Origin: Taishania sp037189645 | GTDB lineage: Bacteria; Bacteroidota; Bacteroidia; Flavobacteriales_D; Crocinitomicaceae | Reading direction: 5' to 3' | NCBI GenBank assembly: GCA_037189645.1 | Contig: JBBCIY010000005.1 | Location: 248,001 to 312,000 of the forward strand | DNA: 64,000 nucleotides | Part shown: positions 50,601 to 59,145 of the stretch, piece after piece | Numbering within the stretch: the first letter of the stretch is position 1 | Layout: each line of letters starts with the position of its first letter | Translations under genes and position numbers: made by a program | Notes under the pieces: generated by a model | Told to the model about the DNA's origin: nothing | Database searches by the model: none | The model's input: the letters and a program-made list of their open reading frames with translations, nothing else

Positions 50601-53600
50601 TTATTTCCTGATCGCTATCTTACTCACTCTCACAGTTGATTCGGTGGCTGTTACAACCTGGTAAACTCCGTCAGTAAATGCAGACAGATCAATTTCCTGT
50701 TGGTTTACCCCCGGATCGGGCAGATCATACACCAGGCGACCAGCATGATCAAATACCTGGATGTTCAGCAGCTTTTCAGAAGAATGGACCGCAAAGATCC
50801 CTGAATTCGGGTTCGGGTATACTTCAAACCAGATTTCCTTCGCACCAATTCCCAGGCAGGCATCTACGGTCACAGTCGTTTGAGCTGAAGCAGAACAGCC
50901 ATTAAGATCCGTATATTCGTACGTTATCACTGTTTCTCCCAATCCTGCTGCTGACGGGTCAAACACTCCCCCGGAAACACCGTTGCCGGTGTATGTTCCT
51001 CCTACCGGAGTTCCCGCCGTCAGCGGGAATGCATCGTGATACGAGCAAACAACCGGGATTGTATCCAGAATAATCACCGGATGTTCCCATGGTGAAGAAG
51101 TAACAACAGCTACCGGGCTTATACATCCATTTACGACCTGCGAAACAGAAAAAGTTCCTGCTGTCGTCACAACAATGGAAGGGGAAGTTTCTCCTGTTGA
51201 CCAGAGCAGGTTTGTCCCTGTTGCCGACAACCTGGAAATTCCGCAGGAATCCGTTACCGATACCAATGGAGCAGGAGGTATTACACCCGGGTTAGCAGTA
51301 GCAGATGCTGCAGCACTTTCACAGCTTCCGACTGTCTGGGTAACGGTATAAGTTCCGGAAGATGTTACAATAATAGAAGCCGTTGTTTCTCCCGTTGACC
51401 ACAATAAATTACTGCCCGTAGCTGTCAGAACAGATGAACCGCAATCATCCGAAACGGAAACGACCGGCGCCGACGGAACGGCAACCGGATCAGCTACCAC
51501 GGAAGCCTCGTCACTCTCACAACCTCCGACTGTCTGGGTGACAGTATAGGTTCCGGAAGATGTTACAGTAATAGAAGCCGTTGTTTCTCCCGTTGACCAC
51601 AATAAATTACTCCCTGTCGCTGTCAGGATAGATGAGCCGCAATTGTCCGAAACAGAAACAACCGGAGCGGGTGGAGCTGAACCAACAGTAACTGTTACAG
51701 ATGCCGGGGTGCTTTCACATGTTCCCACTGTTTGAGTGACGGTATATGTTCCCGAAGCAGTTACAGTAACAGAAGCTGTCGTTTCTCCCGTTGACCACAA
51801 TAAATTACTCCCTGTCGCTGTCAGAACAGACGAACTGCACCCATCCGAAACGGAAACAACAGGTGCGGAAGGAACCGCAAAAGGAGCAGCAGTAACAGAA
51901 GCAGCAGCGCTTTCACATCCTCCAACCGTTTGGGTTACTGTATATGTTCCGGAAGACGTAACCGTAATAGAAGCTGTCGTTTCTCCCGTTGACCATAATA
52001 AATTACTGCCCGTGGCTGCCAGAACAGATGAACCGCAATCATCCGAAACGGAAACTACCGGCACTGACGGAACAGCAACAGGGTTCGCAATAACTGAAGC
52101 AGGCTCACTTTCACAGCCTCCCACCGTCTGGGTAACAGTATAAGTACCGGAAGACGTAACCGTAATAGAAGCTGTCGTTTCTCCCGTTGACCATAATAAG
52201 TTACTTCCCGTGGCTGTCAGAACAGATGAACCGCAATCATCCGAAACGGAAACGACCGGCGCTGACGGAACAGCAACAGGGTTCGCAATAAGTGAAGCAG
52301 GCTCACTTTCACAGCCTCCCACCGTCTGGGTAACAGTATAAGTACCGGAAGATGTTACGGTAATAGAAGCCGTCGTTTCCCCGGTCGACCACAGCAAGTT
52401 ACTCCCTGTCGCTGTCAAGGTTGAAGAACCGCAGTTGTCTGCAGCAGAAACCACCGGAGCTGCTGCTGTATTTACCACTACTGTTTGTGTCGCTGCATCT
52501 GCCCCGCCATTGATAGAAAGCGTTACCGTTTTGGTTCCCAGAGTAGAATAGGTAACCGTATGAGGCCCCTGACCTGTAGAGGTCGCCGGGCTTGCGCCCG
52601 CTCCAAAATCCCAGCTCCAGGATACCGCACCTGAAGAATTATCTGTAAAAGTAACTGTCTCGCCATTGCAAATCTCCGGCTCAGAAAGCGTAAAATCCGC
52701 CTCGATGACATCCGGAACACCGTTAATATTGATATTATCAATGTACAGGTATTGCCCATAACCTGAAATACCTCTGAATTTCACATCCACTTTACCATTA
52801 CCGATATAGGGCGTTAAGTCAATGTTTTCGTTCCTCCAGGTCGCCGGGTTCGTGTATGCAGTAGTTTGATTCGGATCTGTAGCCAGTGTTGCCCCGGATT
52901 TGGAATACACTACTGTGTAGCTTTGCCCGCAGTCAGTGGAAACCAATACGTCCAGCTGGTCAAAATAAGTCGCATTGTACCGGGCATAGGCCACATCAAA
53001 CGTCAAGGATGCAGAAAGATAACCATTCAGATCCACTCCGGGAACATTTAAATCGTCTGCGTCTCCTGACGTATCCGGGCTGGAAAAGAAATTAATAAAG
53101 GCCGAATTCCCGGCTGTTGGAGCAGTTCCGGCAGTTCCGCTTCGTTGCCATGTATTTGTATTCCCTCCATTGTCAATCGTCCAGCCGGCTGGAGGAAAAG
53201 TTGTCCCGGTAAAGCCTTCCGTCAGCGGCAGTACCTGTCCTGTTCCCGGTAAGACTGTGATATAACCTGTCTTGGTTTCCATATCGGTTCCGTATGGATT
53301 TGTAACTGTTAATTCTACAGGATAAGTTCCCGGAACAGGATAATTGACCGTATGAGGTCCGGCTGTCGAAGCAGTGGCAGGTGTCCCTCCGGTAAAGGTC
53401 CATGACCAGCCGGAGGCCGCGGTGGATAAATCTGTGAATGTAATGTTTCCATTCTGGCAGATGGTGGTATGATCTGCTGAGAAATCTGCTGCCGGAGGAG
53501 TCACCAACCCGGAGCCTGTCAGCTGAAAATCGTATGTTCCTTCGTCGCAATCACTATTCTGAAACGACAAGCTGGCAGTAAAAGGTCCCGCTCCTGTAGC

Positions 53601-55799
53601 CGTAAAGCTGACAGTAAAGGTCGTAGAGCCACCGGCAGGAACGGTTGTCACTCCGAAAGAAGTACCAACAGTAAAATTGGTCGCTCCCGTAATCGTTATC
53701 GGGGGAATCAGCGTCAGGTCGGATGTTCCGCTGTTTGATACCGTAAATGTATGCACAACCGGGGTTCCGATCGGCTGCGGCCCGAAATCATAAGCTCCGC
53801 CATCCAGCACATCGTTTCCATTTACGGATACATTGATCTCTTCCGGCTGAACCGCAGTGAAATTAATATTATCAATGTATAAATTACCTCCGTTGCCTGC
53901 GTTCGTTGCCCTGAACCGGAACTGAACAGAAGAAGAGGATGATCCGACGAAAGTCCCCAGGTTTATCACCTCATTCCTCCACTGCCCTGCCGCTGTCGGA
54001 ATCCAATAGCTGTTGGATGTGGTGGTGACTGTCTGCAATGTGGTTCCGCTCTTGTCATAAACCGGAGTACTTTGCCAGGTTGCCCCGCAGTCAGTAGAAA
54101 TTTCAACCCGCAAACGGTCGTTGCTTCCAGCTACTCTTCGCTGATAAGCAACATCAAAGGACAACTGCGCAGAAGCTGCATTACAAGGCAAAATAAAGAA
54201 TGGTGTGTACAGGTATTCATCCTGGTTTGTACCGTTTTCGTAATTGGTCATCACGGCACACGCATTGTTGGTAACGCCACTGCTCGAAACCGCTGTTGCC
54301 CCGACCCAGGCAAAGCAGTCAGCATTCGGGTTGATAACCGTCCAACGGACATCCGGCGGAAACTGCCCCCCGTCAAAGTCTTGTGAATAATTTGGCTGGT
54401 AGCCGTTTGAAACCGCGAAAGTAATCTCAGATGCGTCGAATTCCGTGTGAGGATCTGTTACTCCATTCGGCAGTACAGAGACAGCTCTGAAAGTATGAAT
54501 TCCCAATGTTGTCGTAAATGCAGGGAGGTTCACGTTGGCATCACCTCCGGGCGCAATACTTCCCGTCCAGCTGAAACTCACCGGCGCGCCTCCATCGATC
54601 GTGTACTGGATCGTAGCAGAAGTCAGGTTCGAACTTCCCCTGTTTCTCAGTACTACGGTCGGTGTGATCGAACCGGGACAATGGTCTCCTTTCGGACTGA
54701 TGATGTTAACGACCGAGGCATCACTTACAGCAGGAGGAACACAGGCATCTGAAGTGATCAGAGAAGCCCGGATCGGGCTATTTTCCAGAACCGTACGCAT
54801 CCGCATGCGCTGATCTTTGGTAAAGATATTCATGCATATATCATCCGAATAGTCCATGTAATTCTGTACCATGTCCAGTGAACCACAGGACTGGTGAGTC
54901 GTAGCACATCCGTAATTCGCGGCGTCAGAAGGAGGAGTGTCCAGGCAATAATCATCTACCGCACAATTCGGGCTGTCTCCCCAGATGTGCCTCAATCCTA
55001 ACCAATGCCCGATTTCATGCGTTGCGGTTCTTCCTTCATTATAAGGCGCGGGCTGACCTGTCACGGTGCTTTTCCCGATACTGGAATAAAGCATTACGAC
55101 TCCATCCGTATTGGCACTCTGAGTACCGCATCCCATTCCTCCCAGGACTGTAGTGGGAAACTGGGCATATCCCAGCAGCCCTCCACTTAAATTGACTGAC
55201 CAGAAATTCATATACCTTGCCGGGCTCCAGTTCTGGGTTACGGTGCAATAGGGTTTTATCGTTGCGTTCACGTATGCACTGCTGTATGGAGGAGCAGAAA
55301 AGCCGGCAGTATTCCGGTTGATCCGGTTCACGCCGTCTTCACCGTTTGGAAAAGGAGAACCATCGGGCCGGCGTTTGGCCAGACAAAATTCAATGTGGGT
55401 ATCCGCTCCGTCCGGGTGGGTATTGTAACCATTTGTACCCGCAAGCCTTCTGAAATCTTCGTTCAGCACATCGATCTGAGACTGAATGGCAGCATAGGAA
55501 ATATTCGTGCCCGTGCCAACCGCTTCACCATTGTGTACAACATGTACGACAACAGGAATCTGGTACACTCCGTCGATGATCAGACCGACAGCTTCCAATT
55601 GCTTTTTCTCTTCGATCTTACCTGCAAGCCAGGTTTCAAATTCCTGTTCGGATTGTAATTCCGGGTATTGTGAACGCAGCTGTTCATCGTTTTCAACTGT
55701 ACCGCAACGGATCACCTGCTGCGCGAAAGAATGGGTAGAAAAAAGAAGAAGGAACAGTACCCAGGTGTTCGTTAGTTTTAAGAGTAGTTTTGTTTTCAT
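50601..55799 (-). CDS. Giant secreted M43-family zinc metalloprotease with PKD and repeat domains, T9SS cargo
   Basis: A 1732-residue exported protein. A signal peptide (about 1-27, ending THSFAQQ) is followed by a pappalysin-type (M43) catalytic domain with the zinc site HEIGHWLGLRHIWGD (about residue 261) and a Met-turn region NYMDYSDDICMN. Then come a CARDB-like domain and an adhesion domain (SQDFDGGQFPPDVRW). An HYDIN-like choice-of-anchor region, a PKD domain (ADFSADHTTICQNG) and a second adhesion domain (FPPAGWTIDNGG) follow. A second PKD (ADFTLSEPEICNG), seven 66-residue Ig-like repeats (1115-1576) and a type A sorting tail (EVYPNPNSGIFAV to VSKIAIRK) complete it. Surface or secreted proteolysis is inferred. 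Confidence 0.93.
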   Translation of the reverse strand: MKTKLLLKLTNTWVLFLLLFSTHSFAQQVIRCGTVENDEQLRSQYPELQSEQEFETWLAGKIEEKKQLEAVGLIIDGVYQIPVVVHVVHNGEAVGTGTNISYAAIQSQIDVLNEDFRRLAGTNGYNTHPDGADTHIEFCLAKRRPDGSPFPNGEDGVNRINRNTAGFSAPPYSSAYVNATIKPYCTVTQNWSPARYMNFWSVNLSGGLLGYAQFPTTVLGGMGCGTQSANTDGVVMLYSSIGKSTVTGQPAPYNEGRTATHEIGHWLGLRHIWGDSPNCAVDDYCLDTPPSDAANYGCATTHQSCGSLDMVQNYMDYSDDICMNIFTKDQRMRMRTVLENSPIRASLITSDACVPPAVSDASVVNIISPKGDHCPGSITPTVVLRNRGSSNLTSATIQYTIDGGAPVSFSWTGSIAPGGDANVNLPAFTTTLGIHTFRAVSVLPNGVTDPHTEFDASEITFAVSNGYQPNYSQDFDGGQFPPDVRWTVINPNADCFAWVGATAVSSSGVTNNACAVMTNYENGTNQDEYLYTPFFILPCNAASAQLSFDVAYQRRVAGSNDRLRVEISTDCGATWQSTPVYDKSGTTLQTVTTTSNSYWIPTAAGQWRNEVINLGTFVGSSSSSVQFRFRATNAGNGGNLYIDNINFTAVQPEEINVSVNGNDVLDGGAYDFGPQPIGTPVVHTFTVSNSGTSDLTLIPPITITGATNFTVGTSFGVTTVPAGGSTTFTVSFTATGAGPFTASLSFQNSDCDEGTYDFQLTGSGLVTPPAADFSADHTTICQNGNITFTDLSTAASGWSWTFTGGTPATASTAGPHTVNYPVPGTYPVELTVTNPYGTDMETKTGYITVLPGTGQVLPLTEGFTGTTFPPAGWTIDNGGNTNTWQRSGTAGTAPTAGNSAFINFFSSPDTSGDADDLNVPGVDLNGYLSASLTFDVAYARYNATYFDQLDVLVSTDCGQSYTVVYSKSGATLATDPNQTTAYTNPATWRNENIDLTPYIGNGKVDVKFRGISGYGQYLYIDNININGVPDVIEADFTLSEPEICNGETVTFTDNSSGAVSWSWDFGAGASPATSTGQGPHTVTYSTLGTKTVTLSINGGADAATQTVVVNTAAAPVVSAADNCGSSTLTATGSNLLWSTGETTASITVTSSGTYTVTQTVGGCESEPASLIANPVAVPSAPVVSVSDDCGSSVLTATGSNLLWSTGETTASITVTSSGTYTVTQTVGGCESEPASVIANPVAVPSVPVVSVSDDCGSSVLAATGSNLLWSTGETTASITVTSSGTYTVTQTVGGCESAAASVTAAPFAVPSAPVVSVSDGCSSSVLTATGSNLLWSTGETTASVTVTASGTYTVTQTVGTCESTPASVTVTVGSAPPAPVVSVSDNCGSSILTATGSNLLWSTGETTASITVTSSGTYTVTQTVGGCESDEASVVADPVAVPSAPVVSVSDDCGSSVLTATGSNLLWSTGETTASIIVTSSGTYTVTQTVGSCESAAASATANPGVIPPAPLVSVTDSCGISRLSATGTNLLWSTGETSPSIVVTTAGTFSVSQVVNGCISPVAVVTSSPWEHPVIILDTIPVVCSYHDAFPLTAGTPVGGTYTGNGVSGGVFDPSAAGLGETVITYEYTDLNGCSASAQTTVTVDACLGIGAKEIWFEVYPNPNSGIFAVHSSEKLLNIQVFDHAGRLVYDLPDPGVNQQEIDLSAFTDGVYQVVTATESTVRVSKIAIRK
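51072..52457 (-). repeat. Seven in-frame tandem 198-bp coding repeats
   Basis: Seven exact-length 198-bp units (66 residues each) inside the metalloprotease gene. The landmark CCCGTTGACC (or a one- to two-base variant) recurs at 51193, 51391, 51589, 51787, 51985, 52183 and 52381, exactly 198 apart. Each unit carries GSNLLWSTGETTASITVTSS, with two Cys (CGSS and GGCES). The five or six central units are nearly identical at the DNA level; the outermost unit at the C-terminal side is more diverged. Confidence 0.95.
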
Positions 55800-55987
55800 T
55801 TTAACTGTTTTAGCGGTTCAAGTTAAAAATAAAAACCTAATAAATCAAAAAAATCCGCCATATACCAACGTGATTTCACCGAATCTCCTGGTAATAACGG
55901 ACTAACAATTTGTCAGAAGCTGTGCTCTAAAACCCGGAGAATTATTCCATAGGTTCTGATTCAGAACATTGTATCAATCAGAAAAAC

Positions 55988-56944
55988 CTATTCTGAAAAA
56001 AGGGAATCCACAAATTCCATTTTGTTGAATACCTGCAAGTCTTCCATTCCCTCTCCTACTCCGATGTATTTGACAGGAATCTTCATCTGGTCGGAGATAC
56101 CGATCACGACACCACCTTTTGCTGTACCGTCCAGCTTCGTAATTGCAAGTGCCGAGATATCCGTGGCAAGGGAAAACTGCTTGGCCTGCTCGTAAGCATT
56201 CTGCCCCGTTGAGCCATCCAGTACCAGCAGGACTTCATGAGGTGCTCCCGGGATCACTTTATCCATCACGCGTTTTATCTTCGAAAGCTCGTTCATCAGA
56301 TTGACCTTATTGTGCAAACGGCCTGCCGTATCAATGATAACGACATCCGCATTCTGGGCCTTTGCGGATTGCAGTGTATCGTATGCCACAGAAGCAGGAT
56401 CCGCTCCCATTCCCTGCTGCACGATCGGCACACCGACACGCTCTGACCAGATGATCAGCTGATCGACAGCTGCCGCACGGAACGTGTCTGCTGCTCCTAA
56501 AACAACGTTTTTTCCGGCGCTCTTGAATTGATGTGCCAGCTTCCCGATCGTTGTCGTCTTGCCGACTCCATTCACTCCTACCACCATTATGACATGCGGA
56601 TTGCCATCGTGCTTTTCAATTTCAAAGCTGGTGCCGTCGGAAGATCTGTTCTCTTCCAGCAATGCGGCGATCTCTTCCTTCAGAATGCGGTTCAGCTCAT
56701 CTGCGCCCAGCACCTTATCCCGTGCCACACGTGCTTCAATGCGTCCGATGATTTTCAGGGTCGTCTCAACACCCACGTCGGATGTGATCAAAATCTCTTC
56801 CAGGTTGTCCAGCACCTCTTCATCCACCTTCGATTTCCCGACGATGGAACGCGCAATCTTACTCAGAAAACTTTGCTTTGTCTTCTCCAGCCCTTTGTTC
56901 AAGGTCTCTTTTTTCTCTCTTGAGAATAATCCAAAAAATGCCAT
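55988..56944 (-). CDS. ftsY: Signal recognition particle receptor FtsY
   Basis: SRP receptor GTPase for co-translational membrane targeting. The 318 residues lack the long acidic A domain of E. coli FtsY. A short N-terminus is followed by the N domain (EEVLDNLEEILITSDVGVET) and the G domain. The G domain has Walker A GVNGVGKTTTIGKLAHQ (from 123), AADTFRAAAVDQLIIW, the Asp motif DVVIIDTAGRLHNKVNLMNE, TKLDGTAKGG and the closing YIGVGEGMEDLQVF. It lies downstream of the rpmB-rpmG-DUF4295 genes, with a terminator-like hairpin only 6 bases before its ATG. Confidence 0.97.
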   Translation of the reverse strand: MAFFGLFSREKKETLNKGLEKTKQSFLSKIARSIVGKSKVDEEVLDNLEEILITSDVGVETTLKIIGRIEARVARDKVLGADELNRILKEEIAALLEENRSSDGTSFEIEKHDGNPHVIMVVGVNGVGKTTTIGKLAHQFKSAGKNVVLGAADTFRAAAVDQLIIWSERVGVPIVQQGMGADPASVAYDTLQSAKAQNADVVIIDTAGRLHNKVNLMNELSKIKRVMDKVIPGAPHEVLLVLDGSTGQNAYEQAKQFSLATDISALAITKLDGTAKGGVVIGISDQMKIPVKYIGVGEGMEDLQVFNKMEFVDSLFSE

Positions 56945-56950
56945 GGTTCA

Positions 56951-56989
56951 AAAATAAGAAAAGCTTCCATTCAATGAAGAACGGAAGCT
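56951..56989 (-). terminator. Terminator-like hairpin directly before ftsY
   Basis: On the minus strand AGCTTCC (56989-56983) pairs with GGAAGCT (56968-56962); past one mismatch the stem extends by three more pairs, with a 6-base loop. TTTCTTATTTTT follows, and the ftsY ATG comes 6 bases later. It lies after the DUF4295 stop. The plus strand also has a T run after the stem. Confidence 0.65.
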
Positions 56990-57018
56990 AGTATTTTTTA
57001 GAATCTGTCAATTAAGAA

Positions 57019-57171
57019 TCAGTTTTTAGCAAACCACTCCTTAACTTTGTCATTGTGTACAACTTCTTCTTTAAATGAATAAGAACCTTTATCCGTCTTA
57101 ACCATTTTAATCACTTTCGTGTGCTCTTTTCCTCCACCTTTCTGAAGGGATGCTACTACTTTCTTTGCCAT
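57019..57171 (-). CDS. DUF4295 family small protein
   Basis: A 50-residue basic protein, MAKKVVASLQKGGGKEHTKV at the start and VKEWFAKN at the end. It is the small DUF4295 protein regularly encoded right after rpmG in Bacteroidota. Position beside L28 and L33 and its size and charge suggest a ribosome-associated protein, but the function is not known to me. The ATG is at 57169-57171, 9 bases after the rpmG stop. Confidence 0.9.
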   Translation of the reverse strand: MAKKVVASLQKGGGKEHTKVIKMVKTDKGSYSFKEEVVHNDKVKEWFAKN

Positions 57172-57180
57172 AACTCAATA

Positions 57181-57369
57181 TTATTTGATCTCCTTATGAA
57201 TCGTATAACGCTTCAAAATCGGATTGTATTTTTTGATCTCGATTCTGTCCGGTGTATTTTTCCTGTTCTTCGTTGTTATATAACGAGAAGTCCCCGGCAT
57301 TCCGGACTCTTTGTGCTCAGTGCACTCAAGAATCACCTGAATTCTGTTTCCTTTTGCTTTCTTTGCCAT
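57181..57369 (-). CDS. rpmG: 50S ribosomal protein L33
   Basis: A 62-residue ribosomal protein: AKKAKGNRIQVILECTEHKE, then SRYITTKNRKNTPDRIEIKK and YNPILKRYTIHKEIK, the L33 signature. Only one Cys of the zinc-ribbon set is present, so this is the Cys-poor (C-minus) form that needs no zinc. It lies between rpmB and the DUF4295 gene. Confidence 0.97.
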   Translation of the reverse strand: MAKKAKGNRIQVILECTEHKESGMPGTSRYITTKNRKNTPDRIEIKKYNPILKRYTIHKEIK

Positions 57370-57425
57370 TTTCGTTTTATTATCGCTTTACCCTGTTAAG
57401 CATCATTGGGGCAGAGGCGGATTAA

Positions 57426-57662
57426 TTATTTCAAATATCCTTTTTCGCGTGCTTCTTTCACACACGCAGAAATTCCTTTTTTAGTAACCGTTCTCAACGC
57501 AGAAGTTGAAATCTTCAACGTGATGAAACGATCTTCTTCCGGAAGATAAAATTTCTTAGTTACCAGGTTTGGTAAAAATCTTCTCTTTGTTTTGCGGTTG
57601 GAGTGAGAAACATTGTTTCCTACCATTACCGACTTTCCTGTAAGCTGACAAACTCTTGACAT
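57426..57662 (-). CDS. rpmB: 50S ribosomal protein L28
   Basis: A 78-residue ribosomal protein: SRVCQLTGKSVMVGNNVSHS, NRKTKRRFLPNLVTKKFYLP and RTVTKKGISACVKEAREKGY, the usual L28 pattern without a zinc ribbon. First gene of the rpmB-rpmG-DUF4295 group; rpmG follows after 56 bases. Confidence 0.97.
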   Translation of the reverse strand: MSRVCQLTGKSVMVGNNVSHSNRKTKRRFLPNLVTKKFYLPEEDRFITLKISTSALRTVTKKGISACVKEAREKGYLK

Positions 57663-57798
57663 TTCTTAATTGTATTAATCCTAAAATTCTAAAATGGGGT
57701 GCAAAGAAAAGTATAATTCAATACATATCCAAATTAAAATCCGTATTTTTTCAACTTTCCAAAAATTATTTGTTGATAACTTCCGGTTTCAACACGTT

Positions 57799-59037
57799 TT
57801 ATTCTCCTACTGACGACAGGCTCCCGGCTGTTTCAGGCGCTTCCATCTTTCCCGGGTATTGCTCCAGGGCAACCCGCAGGCATTCCACAGCATTTACCAA
57901 TGATTCCTTGTTCAGCACATAAGCAAGCCGCGCTTCATCTTTCCCTGCTCCTTTCGTAGAATAAAACCCGCTCGCAGGAGCCATCATTACCGTCTGTCCT
58001 TCGTGCTGGAATTCTTCCAGCAGCCACTGACAGAACCTGTCCGTATCATCCACCGGGAATTTTGCCACACAGTAGAACGCTCCGCTCGGTTTCGGGCAGA
58101 ATACACCTGGAATACTGTTCAGTCCGTCTACAAGAACGTTTCTTCTTTCCACGTATTCCGCGATCACCTCATCAAAATAAGATTGTGGCGTATCCAGAGC
58201 GGCTTCCGCTCCGATCTGCTCAATTGTTGGAGGAGACAACCTCGCCTGCGCGAATTTCATGACACCAGCCATTACTTCTTTGTTTTTTGAAATAATCGCT
58301 CCGATCCTTGCTCCGCACATAGAATAACGTTTGGAAACAGAATCGATCATGATCACATTGTCCTCGATTCCTTGCAGGTTCATTACTGAGTGAGGAACCG
58401 CTCCATCATAACAGAATTCACGGTAAACTTCATCTGCAAACAGGAAAATATCGTGTTTTTTTACAATCCGGGCCAGTTTATCCAATTCTTCCTTGCTGTA
58501 CAGGTATCCCGTCGGATTACCGGGGTTGCAGATAACAATTGCTTTTGTCTTTGCTGTAATCTTCCTTTCGATCTCTTCAACAGGAGGCAGCGCAAACCCG
58601 TTTCCGATCGATGCCCTTACCGGAACGACATTCATTCCCGCCATCACTGCAAATCCATTGTAATTCGCATAAAACGGCTCAGGGATAATGATTTCGTCGC
58701 CAGGATTACAGGTGGTCATAAAACCAAAGACCAATGCTTCGGATCCTCCTGTGGTAATGATAATATCTTCGGCGTTGACATTGATCCCCGTCTTTTGGTA
58801 ATAAGCGGCTAACTTCTCCCTGTACGACGCAAACCCGGCGGAATGGCTGTACTCCAGCACTTTAATATCCGCGTTCTTCATGGCGTTAATGGCTGTTTCA
58901 GGAGTTGCGATATCCGGCTGGCCGATGTTCAAGTGATATACTTTCAATCCTTTCTTATACGCTTGTTCTGCGTAAGGAACCAATTTACGTATTGGCGAAG
59001 CAGGCATATCAACAGCCTTTTGAGACAATTCTGGCAT
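57799..59037 (-). CDS. Pyridoxal phosphate-dependent aminotransferase (class I/II, aspartate aminotransferase-like)
   Basis: Fold-type I aminotransferase. I use the ATG at 59037 (MPELSQKAVDMPASPIRKLV), giving 412 residues; the frame reaches a TTG three codons upstream. Motifs: VYHLNIGQPDIATPE, TTGGSEALVFGFMTTCNPGD, YANYNGFAVMAG, IVICNPGNPTGYLYSKEELD, FADEVYREFCYDG, the PLP-Lys in DSVSKRYSMCGARIG and the substrate Arg region EARLAYVLNKESL. Aspartate is the likely amino donor, but aromatic or branched substrates are possible. A -7 box lies at 59059-59066. Confidence 0.92.
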   Translation of the reverse strand: MPELSQKAVDMPASPIRKLVPYAEQAYKKGLKVYHLNIGQPDIATPETAINAMKNADIKVLEYSHSAGFASYREKLAAYYQKTGINVNAEDIIITTGGSEALVFGFMTTCNPGDEIIIPEPFYANYNGFAVMAGMNVVPVRASIGNGFALPPVEEIERKITAKTKAIVICNPGNPTGYLYSKEELDKLARIVKKHDIFLFADEVYREFCYDGAVPHSVMNLQGIEDNVIMIDSVSKRYSMCGARIGAIISKNKEVMAGVMKFAQARLSPPTIEQIGAEAALDTPQSYFDEVIAEYVERRNVLVDGLNSIPGVFCPKPSGAFYCVAKFPVDDTDRFCQWLLEEFQHEGQTVMMAPASGFYSTKGAGKDEARLAYVLNKESLVNAVECLRVALEQYPGKMEAPETAGSLSSVGE

Positions 59038-59058
59038 AATTTTCAATTATTAGAACTG

Positions 59059-59066
59059 CAAATATA
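59059..59066 (-). promoter_or_regulatory. Putative -7 promoter box TATATTTG for the aminotransferase gene
   Basis: Exact TAnnTTTG match on the minus strand, 21 bases before the ATG at 59037. Confidence 0.55.
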
Positions 59067-59114
59067 CGCTATAAATTACAATTTGAAAATTAACTATCCC
59101 AATTATAAATCAAC

Positions 59115-59122
59115 TAACTTTG
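59115..59122 (+). promoter_or_regulatory. Putative -7 promoter box TAACTTTG for the dipeptidase gene
   Basis: Exact TAnnTTTG match, 23 bases before the ATG at 59146. It supports that ATG against the much longer upstream open frame, which runs antisense to the aminotransferase gene. Confidence 0.55.
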
Positions 59123-59145
59123 TATTTTCCAAATCGGCATTACCT

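Noticed and set aside
51072..52457. Regular repeats considered as a CRISPR or intergenic tandem array
   Set aside because: The period of 198 is a multiple of three, the frame stays open throughout, and every unit encodes the same Ig-like domain.
58843..59145. N-terminal extension of the DdpX-like frame to 58843
   Set aside because: The extension runs antisense to the aminotransferase gene and across a TAnnTTTG box; the lipoprotein signal starts at 59146.
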